From Thermotoga neapolitana DSM 4359 (lineage in GTDB: Bacteria; Thermotogota; Thermotogae; Thermotogales; Thermotogaceae): a stretch of DNA of 64,000 nucleotides. The stretch is from the NCBI RefSeq assembly GCF_000018945.1, contig NC_011978.1, forward strand, positions 900,729 through 964,728, read 5' to 3'. The position numbers were made by a program, and so were the translations under genes. Shown here piece after piece: positions 55,893 through 63,221 of this stretch (its first letter is position 1; each line of letters opens with the position of its first letter). A model generated the notes under the pieces. That model did not search any database and had not been told where the DNA came from. It was given only the letters and a program-made list of their open reading frames with translations.

Positions 55893-57098
55893 ATGCTTGA
55901 TAAACAGAAGTTCGTCTCAAAACTTGTAACAACAAACGATACGAAGATAGTCCTGCTTGTGATGGACGGGCTTGGAGACATTCCGGTGAACGGCAAGACT
56001 CCCCTTCAGGCAGCCAGCACACCGAATCTCGACAGCCTGGCAAAAGAGAGCGACCTTGGCCAGACCGTTCCAGTCCTTCCCGGCATCACTCCAGGAAGCG
56101 GTCCTGGACACCTTTCACTTTTTGGATACGACCCCATAAAGTATCAGATAGGAAGAGGCATCCTTGAGGCGCTGGGTATAGGTGTTGAAGTTGGTGAAAA
56201 AGATGTTGTTGCCAGAGCAAACTTTGCAACCTGGGACGGGAACGTGGTGCTCGACAGAAGGGCAGGAAGGCCTGCCACGGAAGAATCTGCGAAGGTGGTT
56301 CAACTTCTTTCAGAAAAGATCAAGAAGATCGAGGACGTGGAAATCACGTTCTATCCCGGTAAAGAACACAGGTTCGTGGTGAAGTTCACCGGTGAAGGTC
56401 TTGGCGACAGAGTAACGGACGCAGATCCCCAGAAAGAAGGGCATCCGATGGTCTGGGCAGAAGGGCTGGATGAACCTTCGAAGAAGACGGCAAGGATCGC
56501 CAACGAGTTGATCAGGAAAATAGCAGAGGTTCTGAAGGACAACCCGAAGATAAACTTTGCCCTCATCAGAGGATTTTCCAAATATCCTGATCTTCCCAAA
56601 TTCCCGGAGATCTACAAGTTGAGGGCTGGAGCCATCGCAACCTATCCGATGTACAGGGGCCTTGCGAAACTTGTGGGAATGGAGATAATCGAAACGGGAC
56701 AAACCGTCGAAGATGAAATCAACACTCTGAAAGAAAAATGGAACGATTTCGATTTCTTCTACGTTCACGTGAAGAAAACGGACTCTTACGGTGAAGACGG
56801 AAAGTTCGATGAAAAGGTGAAGGTGATAGAGGAAGTTGACAGAGTGATACCGGAGATCCTCGCATTGAAACCGGACGTTCTTGTGATCACAGGAGATCAT
56901 TCCACGCCCGTTCCACTGAAGGCCCACAGCTGGCATCCCGTTCCTCTTCTCATCTGGTCCAGGTACACGAGAAGAGGTTTGTCTCAGGCCTTCAACGAAT
57001 TCGAGTGCGCAAGAGGTACCCTTGGAACGATACACGCCAGCGACGTCATGACGCTTGCTCTTGCGTACGCTGGAAGGCTGGAAAAGTTCGGAGCATGA
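55893..57098 (+). CDS. apgM: 2,3-bisphosphoglycerate-independent phosphoglycerate mutase, archaeal type (ApgM)
   Basis: 401 residues; interconverts 3- and 2-phosphoglycerate. Metal and Ser site: VLLVMDGLGDIPVNGKTPLQAA, PGITPGSGPGHLSLFGYDP, GVEVGEKDVVARANFAT, FFYVHVKKTDSYGEDGKFD, and VLVITGDHSTPVPLKAHSWH. This belongs to the alkaline-phosphatase-superfamily aPGM group common in archaea and some bacteria. ATG 55893 has AAGGAGGG; ATG 55887 overlaps the previous stop. The stop overlaps the comEC ATG. Confidence 0.94.
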   Translation: MLDKQKFVSKLVTTNDTKIVLLVMDGLGDIPVNGKTPLQAASTPNLDSLAKESDLGQTVPVLPGITPGSGPGHLSLFGYDPIKYQIGRGILEALGIGVEVGEKDVVARANFATWDGNVVLDRRAGRPATEESAKVVQLLSEKIKKIEDVEITFYPGKEHRFVVKFTGEGLGDRVTDADPQKEGHPMVWAEGLDEPSKKTARIANELIRKIAEVLKDNPKINFALIRGFSKYPDLPKFPEIYKLRAGAIATYPMYRGLAKLVGMEIIETGQTVEDEINTLKEKWNDFDFFYVHVKKTDSYGEDGKFDEKVKVIEEVDRVIPEILALKPDVLVITGDHSTPVPLKAHSWHPVPLLIWSRYTRRGLSQAFNEFECARGTLGTIHASDVMTLALAYAGRLEKFGA

Positions 57099-58267
57099 TA
57101 TTGATCTTCTTTTCTCTGTGTCTGGGGGCGCTTCTGGGCGCCCTCTTTCGTTTTCCCTGGTATGTGTTCTTTCCCGCTGCAATTCCACTCTGGAGAAAAA
57201 ACAAAGAAATTTCAATTGCTGTGCTCTTCATCCTTTCTGGTGCCTTCTTGTACTCACTTGGAACACTTCCACCTGGAAACTACGAACTTGTAGGACTTGT
57301 GGAAGGATCCCGTGTGACACGTGTGAAGGTATTTCAGGGAGAGTGGAAAAAGGTCCGCCCTATCAGGATAAGAACCTCAAAAGATGGGTTCATCTACGCG
57401 GTAGGGTACTACGACGGCAGCATCTTTCATCCATCCTACTTGAAAGAACTGGAGAAACCTTCTCTGAGAAGACTGAGAGAAGAGTTTTCAAAAGAAGTGC
57501 GGGGAACAGCCTTTTCTCTTCTCTTTGGAGAGAAAGATAACGCCGTGTACAGAAGTGGACTTGGTCACTTTTTTGCCGTTTCAGGTCTTCATGTGGGAAT
57601 TGCCTTTTCTCTTTACACAACGCTCATTTCTTTTTTCACATGGAGGCGGATGTATCAAGAGCTTGTGGCTCTCCTTCTTCTAATTCCCTACGTGCTTTCC
57701 GTGAACACCCCCTCTGTTTTGAGGGCCTATCTGACCATACTGCTCTGGAAAGTTCTCAGGACACTTGGTTTCAAAACAACTCCCTCTTATATAACGGCAA
57801 CGGTGGGGTCTTTGATGATCGTTCTTGACCCCACCGTTCTTTTCACTCCCTCTTTTCTTCTGTCCTTTTTCGTGACACTGAGTATCCTGAACTCGAAGAA
57901 CATTTTTGAACTCGTCGTGAAAGCCTACCTTGCTTCCCTTCCATTCCTCTGTCTTTTCTTCGGTGAAACGAACGTTTCGGCACTCCTTTTTTCTATTCCG
58001 ATGTCTTTTGCCGTGATACCTGTTACGTGGGTTTCTCATCTTTCCTTCCTTCTTTTTCTGCTGGGCCTGAAGACTCCATCGATGGTAGCAGCAGACGTAG
58101 CAAACATCGTATCGTTTCCTGTGGATGTACTCGTAAGACTTTCGAACATGATGCCCATCATCCCTCTTCCGAAATTTCTGTTCTTTGTCCTGATTCCGGT
58201 GCCTTTGATTCTTCTTTTTGACATTCGGGGCATAATCCGTAGAACTTCAGGTCGTGCCATTTTATGA
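57095..58267 (+). CDS. comEC: minimal ComEC/Rec2-family DNA-uptake channel protein
   Basis: 390 residues. N-terminal two membrane helices, a short external domain (about 60-130), then the competence domain. The hallmark GLGHFFAVSGLHVGIAF lies near residue 165, followed by TPSVLRAYLTILLW and further membrane helices up to the C-terminus. The usual C-terminal metallo-beta-lactamase domain of full-length ComEC (700-800 residues) is absent. It is predicted to let single-stranded DNA through the inner membrane; natural transformation is reported for Thermotoga sp. RQ7. ATG 57095 overlaps apgM. The last 110 bp overlap fur on the other strand. Confidence 0.88.
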   Translation: MILIFFSLCLGALLGALFRFPWYVFFPAAIPLWRKNKEISIAVLFILSGAFLYSLGTLPPGNYELVGLVEGSRVTRVKVFQGEWKKVRPIRIRTSKDGFIYAVGYYDGSIFHPSYLKELEKPSLRRLREEFSKEVRGTAFSLLFGEKDNAVYRSGLGHFFAVSGLHVGIAFSLYTTLISFFTWRRMYQELVALLLLIPYVLSVNTPSVLRAYLTILLWKVLRTLGFKTTPSYITATVGSLMIVLDPTVLFTPSFLLSFFVTLSILNSKNIFELVVKAYLASLPFLCLFFGETNVSALLFSIPMSFAVIPVTWVSHLSFLLFLLGLKTPSMVAADVANIVSFPVDVLVRLSNMMPIIPLPKFLFFVLIPVPLILLFDIRGIIRRTSGRAIL

Positions 58268-58640
58268 CGTACCCCGTCTTTTCTGAAATGTCCGACACGA
58301 TCTTTTTGACCTGTTCTGAGTTGATCTCGACTATTTTTCCGCATTTCTGACAAATCACATGCTGATGCGATTCGCGTGTGCTTCGATCTATCAGCTCGTA
58401 TCTGTACAGTCCTTCTCCGAAGTTTAACTTTCTCAAGAACCCAAGTTCGACCAGAAGTTCCACCGCTCTGTAAACTGTGGCTTTGCTTACTCTGACGTTT
58501 CTGTTCAAAAGTTCCCGATAGACTTCATCCACACCCAGATGCCTTCCTTTGGATTCAAGAAAGATCTTGAGGATCATTTCCCTCTGAGCGGTGATTCTGT
58601 ATTTCCTTTTTTTCAATTCATTTCTCAGTTCTTCGTACAT
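58158..58640 (-). CDS. fur: Fur-family transcription regulator
   Basis: 160 residues. Winged helix with YRITAQREMILKIFLESKGRH and VSKATVYRAVELLVELGFL, dimer domain with the metal-site ESHQHVICQKCGKIVEIN (HxH and CxxC) and late CPECQKEE (CxxC). So the structural Zn(Cys)4 site is complete. It may be Fur, Zur or PerR; metal not decidable from this. Last gene of rimP-nusA-fur. The 3' end overlaps comEC antisense; the last ~20 residues (SKAPESGQRTEISEEG) are an extension. Confidence 0.92.
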   Translation of the reverse strand: MYEELRNELKKRKYRITAQREMILKIFLESKGRHLGVDEVYRELLNRNVRVSKATVYRAVELLVELGFLRKLNFGEGLYRYELIDRSTRESHQHVICQKCGKIVEINSEQVKKIVSDISEKTGYVIKWHDLKFYGLCPECQKEESKAPESGQRTEISEEG

Positions 58641-58661
58641 CGAGGCACCTCCTTTTCTGCT

Positions 58662-59696
58662 TCATAGGTTCATAATGGGTTTGATATCTATCTTCCATCC
58701 TGTGAGTTTTGCTGCGAGCCTGGCGTTCTGGCCACCTTTTCCTATGGCAAGAGAGAGCTGCGTTGGCGGTACAAGTACACGCGCCGCTCTGTTTTCTTTG
58801 TCGAGTATCTCCACTTCTATGACGGTGGCAGGGGCCAGGGCGTTCGCTATGAGCTGTTTTGGATCGTCTGACCATTTCAAAACGTCCAGTTTTTCACCTT
58901 TGAGTTCTCTGAGTATGGCTGCGATCCTGGAGCCACCCTCACCTATGCACGCACCTATCGGATCGACATTTGGATTGTTGGATGTCACAGCCACTTTCGT
59001 TCTCACACCAGGTTCTCTGGCGATGGCTTTTATTTCCACGATGCCATTTTCTATCTCCGGAATTTCCAGTTTCATGAGTCCGATGACGAACTCAGGCACC
59101 CTTCTGCTTACAAGAATCTTTGGGCCTTTTGTCGTTTTCACTACGTCGATGATATAGACCTTCACCAGGTCTCCCGGCTTTATTTCCTCACCGGGGATCC
59201 ATTCTTTCTTTGGAAGCCTGGTTTCTAGTTTTCCAATTCGGATGTCTGCCCAATCGCTCGTAACTCTTATCACCTCAGCGGTTGTAACCGTTCCTTTGAG
59301 TTCTGAGTACTTTTCGAACTGTTTTTCCTTCTCCAGTTCTCTAATCCTCTGAATGAGCACCTGTTTTGCGGTTTGGGCTGCGATTCTTCCGAAGTTTTTA
59401 ACATCAAGTTCTTTTTTGATGATCGAACCTATCTCTGCTGTTGGGTCGAGTTTCTTTGCCTCTTCCAGAGAGATCTGAGTGGTGGAATCCTCCACATTTT
59501 CCACCACTTCGAGCAACTGATACACCTTTATGTTTCCGGTGTTTCGGTCTATCACCACTTCGACATTTTTTGAACTTCCAAAATTCTTCCTGTAGGCGCT
59601 CACCAGAGCCTTTTCCAGAATGGGAATAACCTCTTCTTTGGATATTCCTTTCTCCTCCTCAAGCTGATCCAGAGCCTCGAGCAAGCCTATGTTCAT
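58662..59696 (-). CDS. nusA: transcription termination/antitermination factor NusA
   Basis: 344 residues. N-terminal polymerase-binding domain (EALDQLEEEKGISKEEVIPILEKAL; ALVSAYRKNFG), S1 domain (about 133-200), KH1 and KH2 (AIAREPGVRTKVAVTSNNPNVDPIGAC, LSLAIGKGGQNARLAAKLTGW). Length is that of the short NusA without C-terminal acidic repeats. AAGGAGGTG before ATG 59696. Twelve bp after rimP. Confidence 0.96.
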   Translation of the reverse strand: MNIGLLEALDQLEEEKGISKEEVIPILEKALVSAYRKNFGSSKNVEVVIDRNTGNIKVYQLLEVVENVEDSTTQISLEEAKKLDPTAEIGSIIKKELDVKNFGRIAAQTAKQVLIQRIRELEKEKQFEKYSELKGTVTTAEVIRVTSDWADIRIGKLETRLPKKEWIPGEEIKPGDLVKVYIIDVVKTTKGPKILVSRRVPEFVIGLMKLEIPEIENGIVEIKAIAREPGVRTKVAVTSNNPNVDPIGACIGEGGSRIAAILRELKGEKLDVLKWSDDPKQLIANALAPATVIEVEILDKENRAARVLVPPTQLSLAIGKGGQNARLAAKLTGWKIDIKPIMNL

Positions 59697-59708
59697 GGGA
59701 ACACCTCC

Positions 59709-60161
59709 TTAAAATTCTATTTCCAGATTTGCCTTCCTCACATCTTCGATGTCTATCTCGTGTTTTCCTTTCTCATCGGAGATGGTTACTATTCCATCGA
59801 CGAAGGATTCGATTCTTCCTATGAACGTTTTTCCATCTTTTGTGATGATTTTCGCAAGTTTCCCGGTGAATCTTTGATAATCCTTCGGACCCCTCAAGGG
59901 TCTGTCGAGTCCAGGAGACGACACTTCGAGAGTGTACGAATGCTCTATGAGATCTTCTCTATCCAGAAACCTCTCCAGTTCTCTGGAAAAGAGTTCGCAG
60001 TCTCTCACACTCACGTATCCCACCGGGTTGTCTATAACGACCCTGAGGACCCAGCCTCTGCTTTCTCTTCTGTACTGTATGTCGAAGATTTCCAGGCCTT
60101 GCTTTTCAGCAATTCTTTCCGCTTCTTTTCTAACCTTTTCTACAATCATCTCTTCGAACAT
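59709..60161 (-). CDS. rimP: ribosome maturation factor RimP
   Basis: 150 residues. EAERIAEKQGLEIFDIQYRRES, VLRVVIDNPVGYVSVRDCELFSRELER, SYTLEVSSPGLDRPLRGPKDY and GIVTISDEKGKHEIDIEDVRKANLE are the RimP N-terminal alpha/beta and C-terminal SH3 domains; it helps 30S assembly. ATG 60161 with GGGGGTGG upstream; GTG 60173 is an alternative. Start of rimP-nusA-fur, reading out of the tRNA-Ser/terminator region. Confidence 0.94.
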   Translation of the reverse strand: MFEEMIVEKVRKEAERIAEKQGLEIFDIQYRRESRGWVLRVVIDNPVGYVSVRDCELFSRELERFLDREDLIEHSYTLEVSSPGLDRPLRGPKDYQRFTGKLAKIITKDGKTFIGRIESFVDGIVTISDEKGKHEIDIEDVRKANLEIEF

Positions 60162-60184
60162 ACTATCAACCACCCCCTAGTGAA

Positions 60185-60210
60185 CGAAAAACCGGGACAC
60201 GAAGTCCCGG
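60185..60210 (-). terminator. terminator after tRNA-Ser
   Basis: On the minus strand CCGGGAC, loop TTCGT, GTCCCGG, then TTTTTCG. It ends the tRNA-Ser transcript 24 bp before the rimP start; rimP must then use read-through or its own start. Confidence 0.8.
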
Positions 60211-60218
60211 CCTTTCTC

Positions 60219-60309
60219 TGGCGGAGAGGGTGGGATTTGAACCCACGGGTGGCTTTTGGCCACCACACGCTCTCCAGGCGTGCGCCTTAGACCCCTCGGC
60301 CACCTCTCC
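60219..60309 (-). tRNA. tRNA-Ser (GGA)
   Basis: Minus strand: acceptor GGAGAGG (60303-60309) pairs with the complement at 60223-60229; discriminator G, encoded CCA (60219-60221). Anticodon loop CTGGAGAG carries GGA. A long variable arm (TGGTGGCCAAAAGCCACC) marks a class II serine tRNA. T arm GTGGGTTCAAATCCCAC. Confidence 0.97.
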
Positions 60310-60327
60310 TCTCCGTACCAAGAAAGT

Positions 60328-60356
60328 ATTATACACTTGTTTTTTCAATAATTCAA
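60328..60356 (-). promoter_or_regulatory. promoter of tRNA-Ser
   Basis: Minus strand TTGAAT (60351-60356), 17-bp spacer, TATAAT (60328-60333). Start would fall about 12 bp before the tRNA. It points away from the CRISPR array. Confidence 0.7.
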
Positions 60357-60434
60357 GAGGAGCGTGTTTGTTTTTTTAATTTCATGCATTTGAAAGGAGA
60401 ACCGAACAGAAAGATTGAAAAATTTCTATACTTT
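60357..60434 (+). other. AT-rich spacer flanking the CRISPR array, possible leader
   Basis: 78 bp between the tRNA-Ser promoter and the first repeat, with T-runs (GTTTGTTTTTTTAA) and a TATACT just before repeat 1 but no clear -35. It could be a short leader, because the degenerate repeat lies at the other end. No gene. Confidence 0.35.
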
Positions 60435-60664
60435 GTTTCCATACCTCTAAGGAAGTATTGAAACCTTTATCAGATGATCAAAAGGCTTGAAAAGGAGGAT
60501 GGTTTCCATACCTCTAAGGAAGTATTGAAACAGTCCAGAGCCAGAGCCATCCACGTTCTGGAGTTTTGGTTTCCATACCTCTAAGGAAGTATTGAAACCC
60601 GCATAGTCCAGGTCAGAAAACGGCCCTCCGATGGGTTTCCATACCTCAAAGGAAGTATTGAAAC
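60435..60664 (+). CRISPR. small CRISPR array: 4 repeats, 3 spacers
   Basis: Repeats of 30 bp at 60435-60464, 60502-60531, 60569-60598 and 60635-60664, beginning GTTTCCATACCT and ending AGTATTGAAAC. Spacers are 37, 37 and 36 bp and unlike one another. The first three repeats are identical; the fourth has one change (CTCTAAGG to CTCAAAGG), so the right end is the likely trailer and the left end the leader side. The ATTGAAAC end is the usual crRNA 5' handle, which also favours left-to-right transcription. No cas genes are in the window. This is the Thermotoga repeat family. Confidence 0.97.
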
Positions 60665-60682
60665 CCGTTGGATTTCAAAGAA

Positions 60683-60711
60683 ATTATACCACAAAGCATA
60701 TCAAAAAGCAA
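60683..60711 (-). promoter_or_regulatory. promoter-like signal facing the CRISPR array
   Basis: Minus strand TTGCTT (60706-60711), 17-bp spacer, consensus TATAAT (60683-60688). Start would be about 12 bp outside the last repeat, so RNA would run antisense through the array or remain from a lost gene. Confidence 0.45.
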
Positions 60712-60989
60712 GAGTATATGAGGACATACAGAAGGTGTTTCATCACAGGTGATTCTAACACACAGAAAGACCCAGTCAAGTACTGTTTGGAAAAATGGAA
60801 TAAGGGAGCCTAGGTCAGGCTATTTCGGTGTGTTTTATGGGAAAATCAACTAGTTCCTGTTTTCACAAGTTTGTTTAAAAAGGTACTCCTTAAAAGGTTA
60901 GAGGCTAAGTATGTGGTTTCTTTATTTGTGCCAGATACATGAACACAGATGAAGACATATTCTCATATCCTATTTCATATTCTCGCTCA

Positions 60990-61121
60990 CTATTCCATTT
61001 TCCATGCATACATCACCTCTCTCAAACCCGCATGAATTTTTTCGTTACCGGTAATTGCATACTCCACATCCTTCTTCTCATGCCCGTTACAATCACCACC
61101 CGCTTTGTGAATAAATGGAAC
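60990..61121 (-). pseudogene. possible protein-gene remnant
   Basis: A 43-codon stretch between stops with no start signal, reading for example HKAGGDCNGHEKKDVEYAI and then GNEKIHAGLREVMYAWKME. The mix of charged and hydrophobic residues is more protein-like than the flanking frames. No family recognised, so this is a tentative call. Confidence 0.2.
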
Positions 61122-61212
61122 TTACCGTGGTTTAGTGAATAAAAAATAGTTGCTAGCATCTTATATATTTCCTTCTAAGTTTCCATAGAGTTCAATGTTA
61201 ACCTTCTCTTAA

Positions 61213-61241
61213 TTGTTCCCGTTTCAAAACACTGGTACAAT
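61213..61241 (+). promoter_or_regulatory. promoter of the lysine riboswitch-asd transcript
   Basis: TTGTTC (61213-61218), 17-bp spacer, TACAAT (61236-61241) with TGG just before it (extended -10). Transcript start near 61248, about 10 nt before the aptamer. Confidence 0.6.
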
Positions 61242-61257
61242 AGATCTAAAATGAATA

Positions 61258-61436
61258 AGACCCGACGGAGGAGCGCCCGAGATGAGTAGGCTGTCCCTTC
61301 AGGGGAGGAATCGGGGGCAGCTGAAAGGCGAGGGCGCCGAAGGGTATAGGGTTCCTCCCGCCCTATACGCCTGGGGGTATGGGGAACACCCATGCCACTG
61401 TCACGGAGGTCTCTCCGTGGAGAGCCGATCGGGTCT
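61258..61436 (+). ncRNA. lysine riboswitch aptamer
   Basis: P1 is closed by AGACCCGA (61258-61265) and TCGGGTCT (61429-61436). Between them are the conserved core GGAG..GCGC, GATGAGTAG, GGAGGAATCGGGGGCAGCTG, AAAGGCGAGGGCGCCGAAG, a long P4 arm (GGGTATAGGGTTCCTCCCGC), and CACTGTCACGGAGGTCTCTC at the 3' side. This follows the crystallised T. maritima asd lysine riboswitch almost base by base, with compensating arm changes. It should lower expression of asd-dapF-dapA when lysine is high. Confidence 0.97.
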
Positions 61437-61468
61437 GGAATCGAAAGAATGATTTCAGACCTGATTTG

Positions 61469-61502
61469 GCGTCTCTTCGGGGAGCGAAGAGACGCTTTTT
61501 TT
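61469..61502 (+). terminator. expression-platform terminator of the lysine riboswitch
   Basis: GCGTCTCTTCG (61469-61479), loop GGGAG, CGAAGAGACGC (61485-61495), then seven T. Between it and the aptamer, GGTCTGGAATC (61432-61442) can pair with GATTTCAGACC (61451-61461). This hairpin uses the 3' strand of P1, so it is the alternative structure expected without lysine. Confidence 0.9.
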
Positions 61503-61525
61503 ATTAAGACCAGGGAGGGAAGAAG

Positions 61526-62503
61526 ATGAAAGTAGGAGTGGTAGGTGCTACAGGAGAAGTTGGACGAGCGATGGTAAAGGTTCTTGAGGAGTTCAACGTT
61601 CCGGTTACAGAACTCAGGCTGTTTGCCTCCGAAAGATCCGTGGGAAAAGAGATTGAGTTCAGAGGAGAAAAGGTAAAAGTGGAACTCCTCACAGAGGAAG
61701 CGATGAAGTGGGATTGCGATTACTTCCTGTTTTCGGCGGGTGCAAGTGTTTCACGGAAATTTGCACCCATAGCCGCTGAAAACGGAGTCACGGTGATCGA
61801 CAACTCTTCTGCTTTCAGAATGGAAAAGGACATACCCCTCGTTGTTCCCGAGGTGAACGCTCATCTGCTCAAGGGGTACACAGGCATAATAGCAAATCCC
61901 AACTGTTCCACGATACAGATGATCCTGTCCATATACAAGTTGCACGAAGTTTATGGAATAGAAGAGATCTTTGTGGCAACATACCAGTCCGTTTCAGGAG
62001 CAGGTCACAAGGGTATCGAAGAACTTCTATCCCAGGAAAGAGGAGAGAATGTTGTCAGAGTGTTTCCAAAGCCAATTCACAGAAATGTCATTCCCCTCAT
62101 AGGGGATGTTCAGGACAATCTCTTTACACAGGAAGAGATGAAGATGATAAACGAAACAAGGAAGATCCTCAACGATTACTCGATAAGGGTTTATCCAACA
62201 ACCGTGAGGGTTCCTGTTCTTTACGGCCACTCCGAAGCAGTTATGGTGAGATTGAAGAGGCCGTTTGAGTCACTGGAGAAGGTGAAAGAGATCATAGCAT
62301 CGGGAGAAGATGTTGTTGTGACGGATGATCTGGTGACAGCCGTTGACGTTGCCGGAAAGAACGAAACGTACGTCTGCAGGCTGAGAAAGGGGGACGAGCG
62401 TTCCATCCTGTTCTGGAACGTGGCGGACAACATCCGTGTGGGTGCCGTAACCAATGCGGTGAGAATCTTGCTGAAGCACGCAAAGATGAACGGAAGGATG
62501 TGA
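61526..62503 (+). CDS. asd: aspartate-semialdehyde dehydrogenase
   Basis: 325 residues; reduces aspartyl phosphate for lysine, threonine and methionine. NADP fold VGVVGATGEVGRAMVKVLEE, substrate site ENGVTVIDNSSAFRM, catalytic Cys in IANPNCSTIQM, YQSVSGAGHKGIEEL and late VRVPVLYGHSEAV with the catalytic His. ATG 61526 lies 23 nt after the riboswitch terminator with GGGAGGGAAGA upstream. First gene of asd-dapF-dapA. Confidence 0.97.
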   Translation: MKVGVVGATGEVGRAMVKVLEEFNVPVTELRLFASERSVGKEIEFRGEKVKVELLTEEAMKWDCDYFLFSAGASVSRKFAPIAAENGVTVIDNSSAFRMEKDIPLVVPEVNAHLLKGYTGIIANPNCSTIQMILSIYKLHEVYGIEEIFVATYQSVSGAGHKGIEELLSQERGENVVRVFPKPIHRNVIPLIGDVQDNLFTQEEMKMINETRKILNDYSIRVYPTTVRVPVLYGHSEAVMVRLKRPFESLEKVKEIIASGEDVVVTDDLVTAVDVAGKNETYVCRLRKGDERSILFWNVADNIRVGAVTNAVRILLKHAKMNGRM

Positions 62504-62507
62504 AAAA

Positions 62508-63221
62508 GTGGTCTGCTATTCTGCGAACGGAAACACTTTCCTGATGGTAGACAATACCGAAAAAAAGATCTCCGAGAACGAAAAGCCCGATTTTGTGCGA
62601 AATCATGTTGGTGATCTGGATGGTGTGATATTCGTAGAAAAAGTGGGCGAGAAGTTCTTCATGGATTATTACAATCGTGATGGAAGCATGGCAACCTTCT
62701 GTGGAAACGGTGCCCGTGCTTTTTCGCAGTATCTGATAGACAGAGGATGGGTGAAACAGAGAAAATTCACCTTTCTTTCAAGAGCGGGGGAAATAAAGGT
62801 TTTCCTGGACGATGGAATCTGGGTGAGGATGCCTGCTGTTTCAGAAGTGAAAGAACTCGAAGTGGACGGTTACAGGGGACATTTTGTGGTGGTGGGGGTT
62901 CCCCATTTCATTCTTGAAGTGAAGAACGTGGATGAAGTGGATGTGGAGAAACTCGGAAGGCTCTTGAGACACAAAACCAATGCCAACGTCGACTTTTATG
63001 AGGTTGCCCAGGGCTTTCTGAAGGTAAGAACGTACGAACGTGGTGTGGAGAGGGAAACGAAAGCCTGTGGAACTGGTGTAACTGCTGTTTTCTTCGTGCA
63101 CCACAGCAGAACAGGTTCTAAGGAGATGAAAGTTCTGGTACCCGGGGGAACGCTTTTCCTCAGAGAAGAGAATGGGGAAATCTATTTGAAGGGGGATGTG
63201 AGAAGATGTTCAGAGGAGTAG
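62508..63221 (+). CDS. dapF: diaminopimelate epimerase
   Basis: 237 residues, on the short side for DapF. The two catalytic cysteines are seen in MATFCGNGARAFSQYL and TKACGTGVTAVFF; the opening YSANGNTFLMVDN has the N-terminal substrate motif. It turns LL- into meso-diaminopimelate. GTG 62508, 4 nt after asd; overlaps dapA by 16 bp. Confidence 0.94.
   Translation: MVCYSANGNTFLMVDNTEKKISENEKPDFVRNHVGDLDGVIFVEKVGEKFFMDYYNRDGSMATFCGNGARAFSQYLIDRGWVKQRKFTFLSRAGEIKVFLDDGIWVRMPAVSEVKELEVDGYRGHFVVVGVPHFILEVKNVDEVDVEKLGRLLRHKTNANVDFYEVAQGFLKVRTYERGVERETKACGTGVTAVFFVHHSRTGSKEMKVLVPGGTLFLREENGEIYLKGDVRRCSEE

Larger units (their letters stand above)
60665..61212. other. gene-poor stretch between CRISPR and lysine riboswitch
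   Basis: About 550 bp, visibly richer in A/T than its neighbours. Open frames here are short (under 65 codons), lack ribosome sites and in one case borrow CRISPR repeat sequence. A minus-strand stop-to-stop stretch at 60990-61121 reads with charged, protein-like composition and may be a gene remnant. A promoter-like signal facing the array lies at 60683-60711. No intact gene seen. Confidence 0.6.

Noticed and set aside
60631-60813. 60-codon plus-strand frame after the CRISPR array
   Set aside because: Its first codons are the last spacer and the fourth repeat, and it has no ribosome site.
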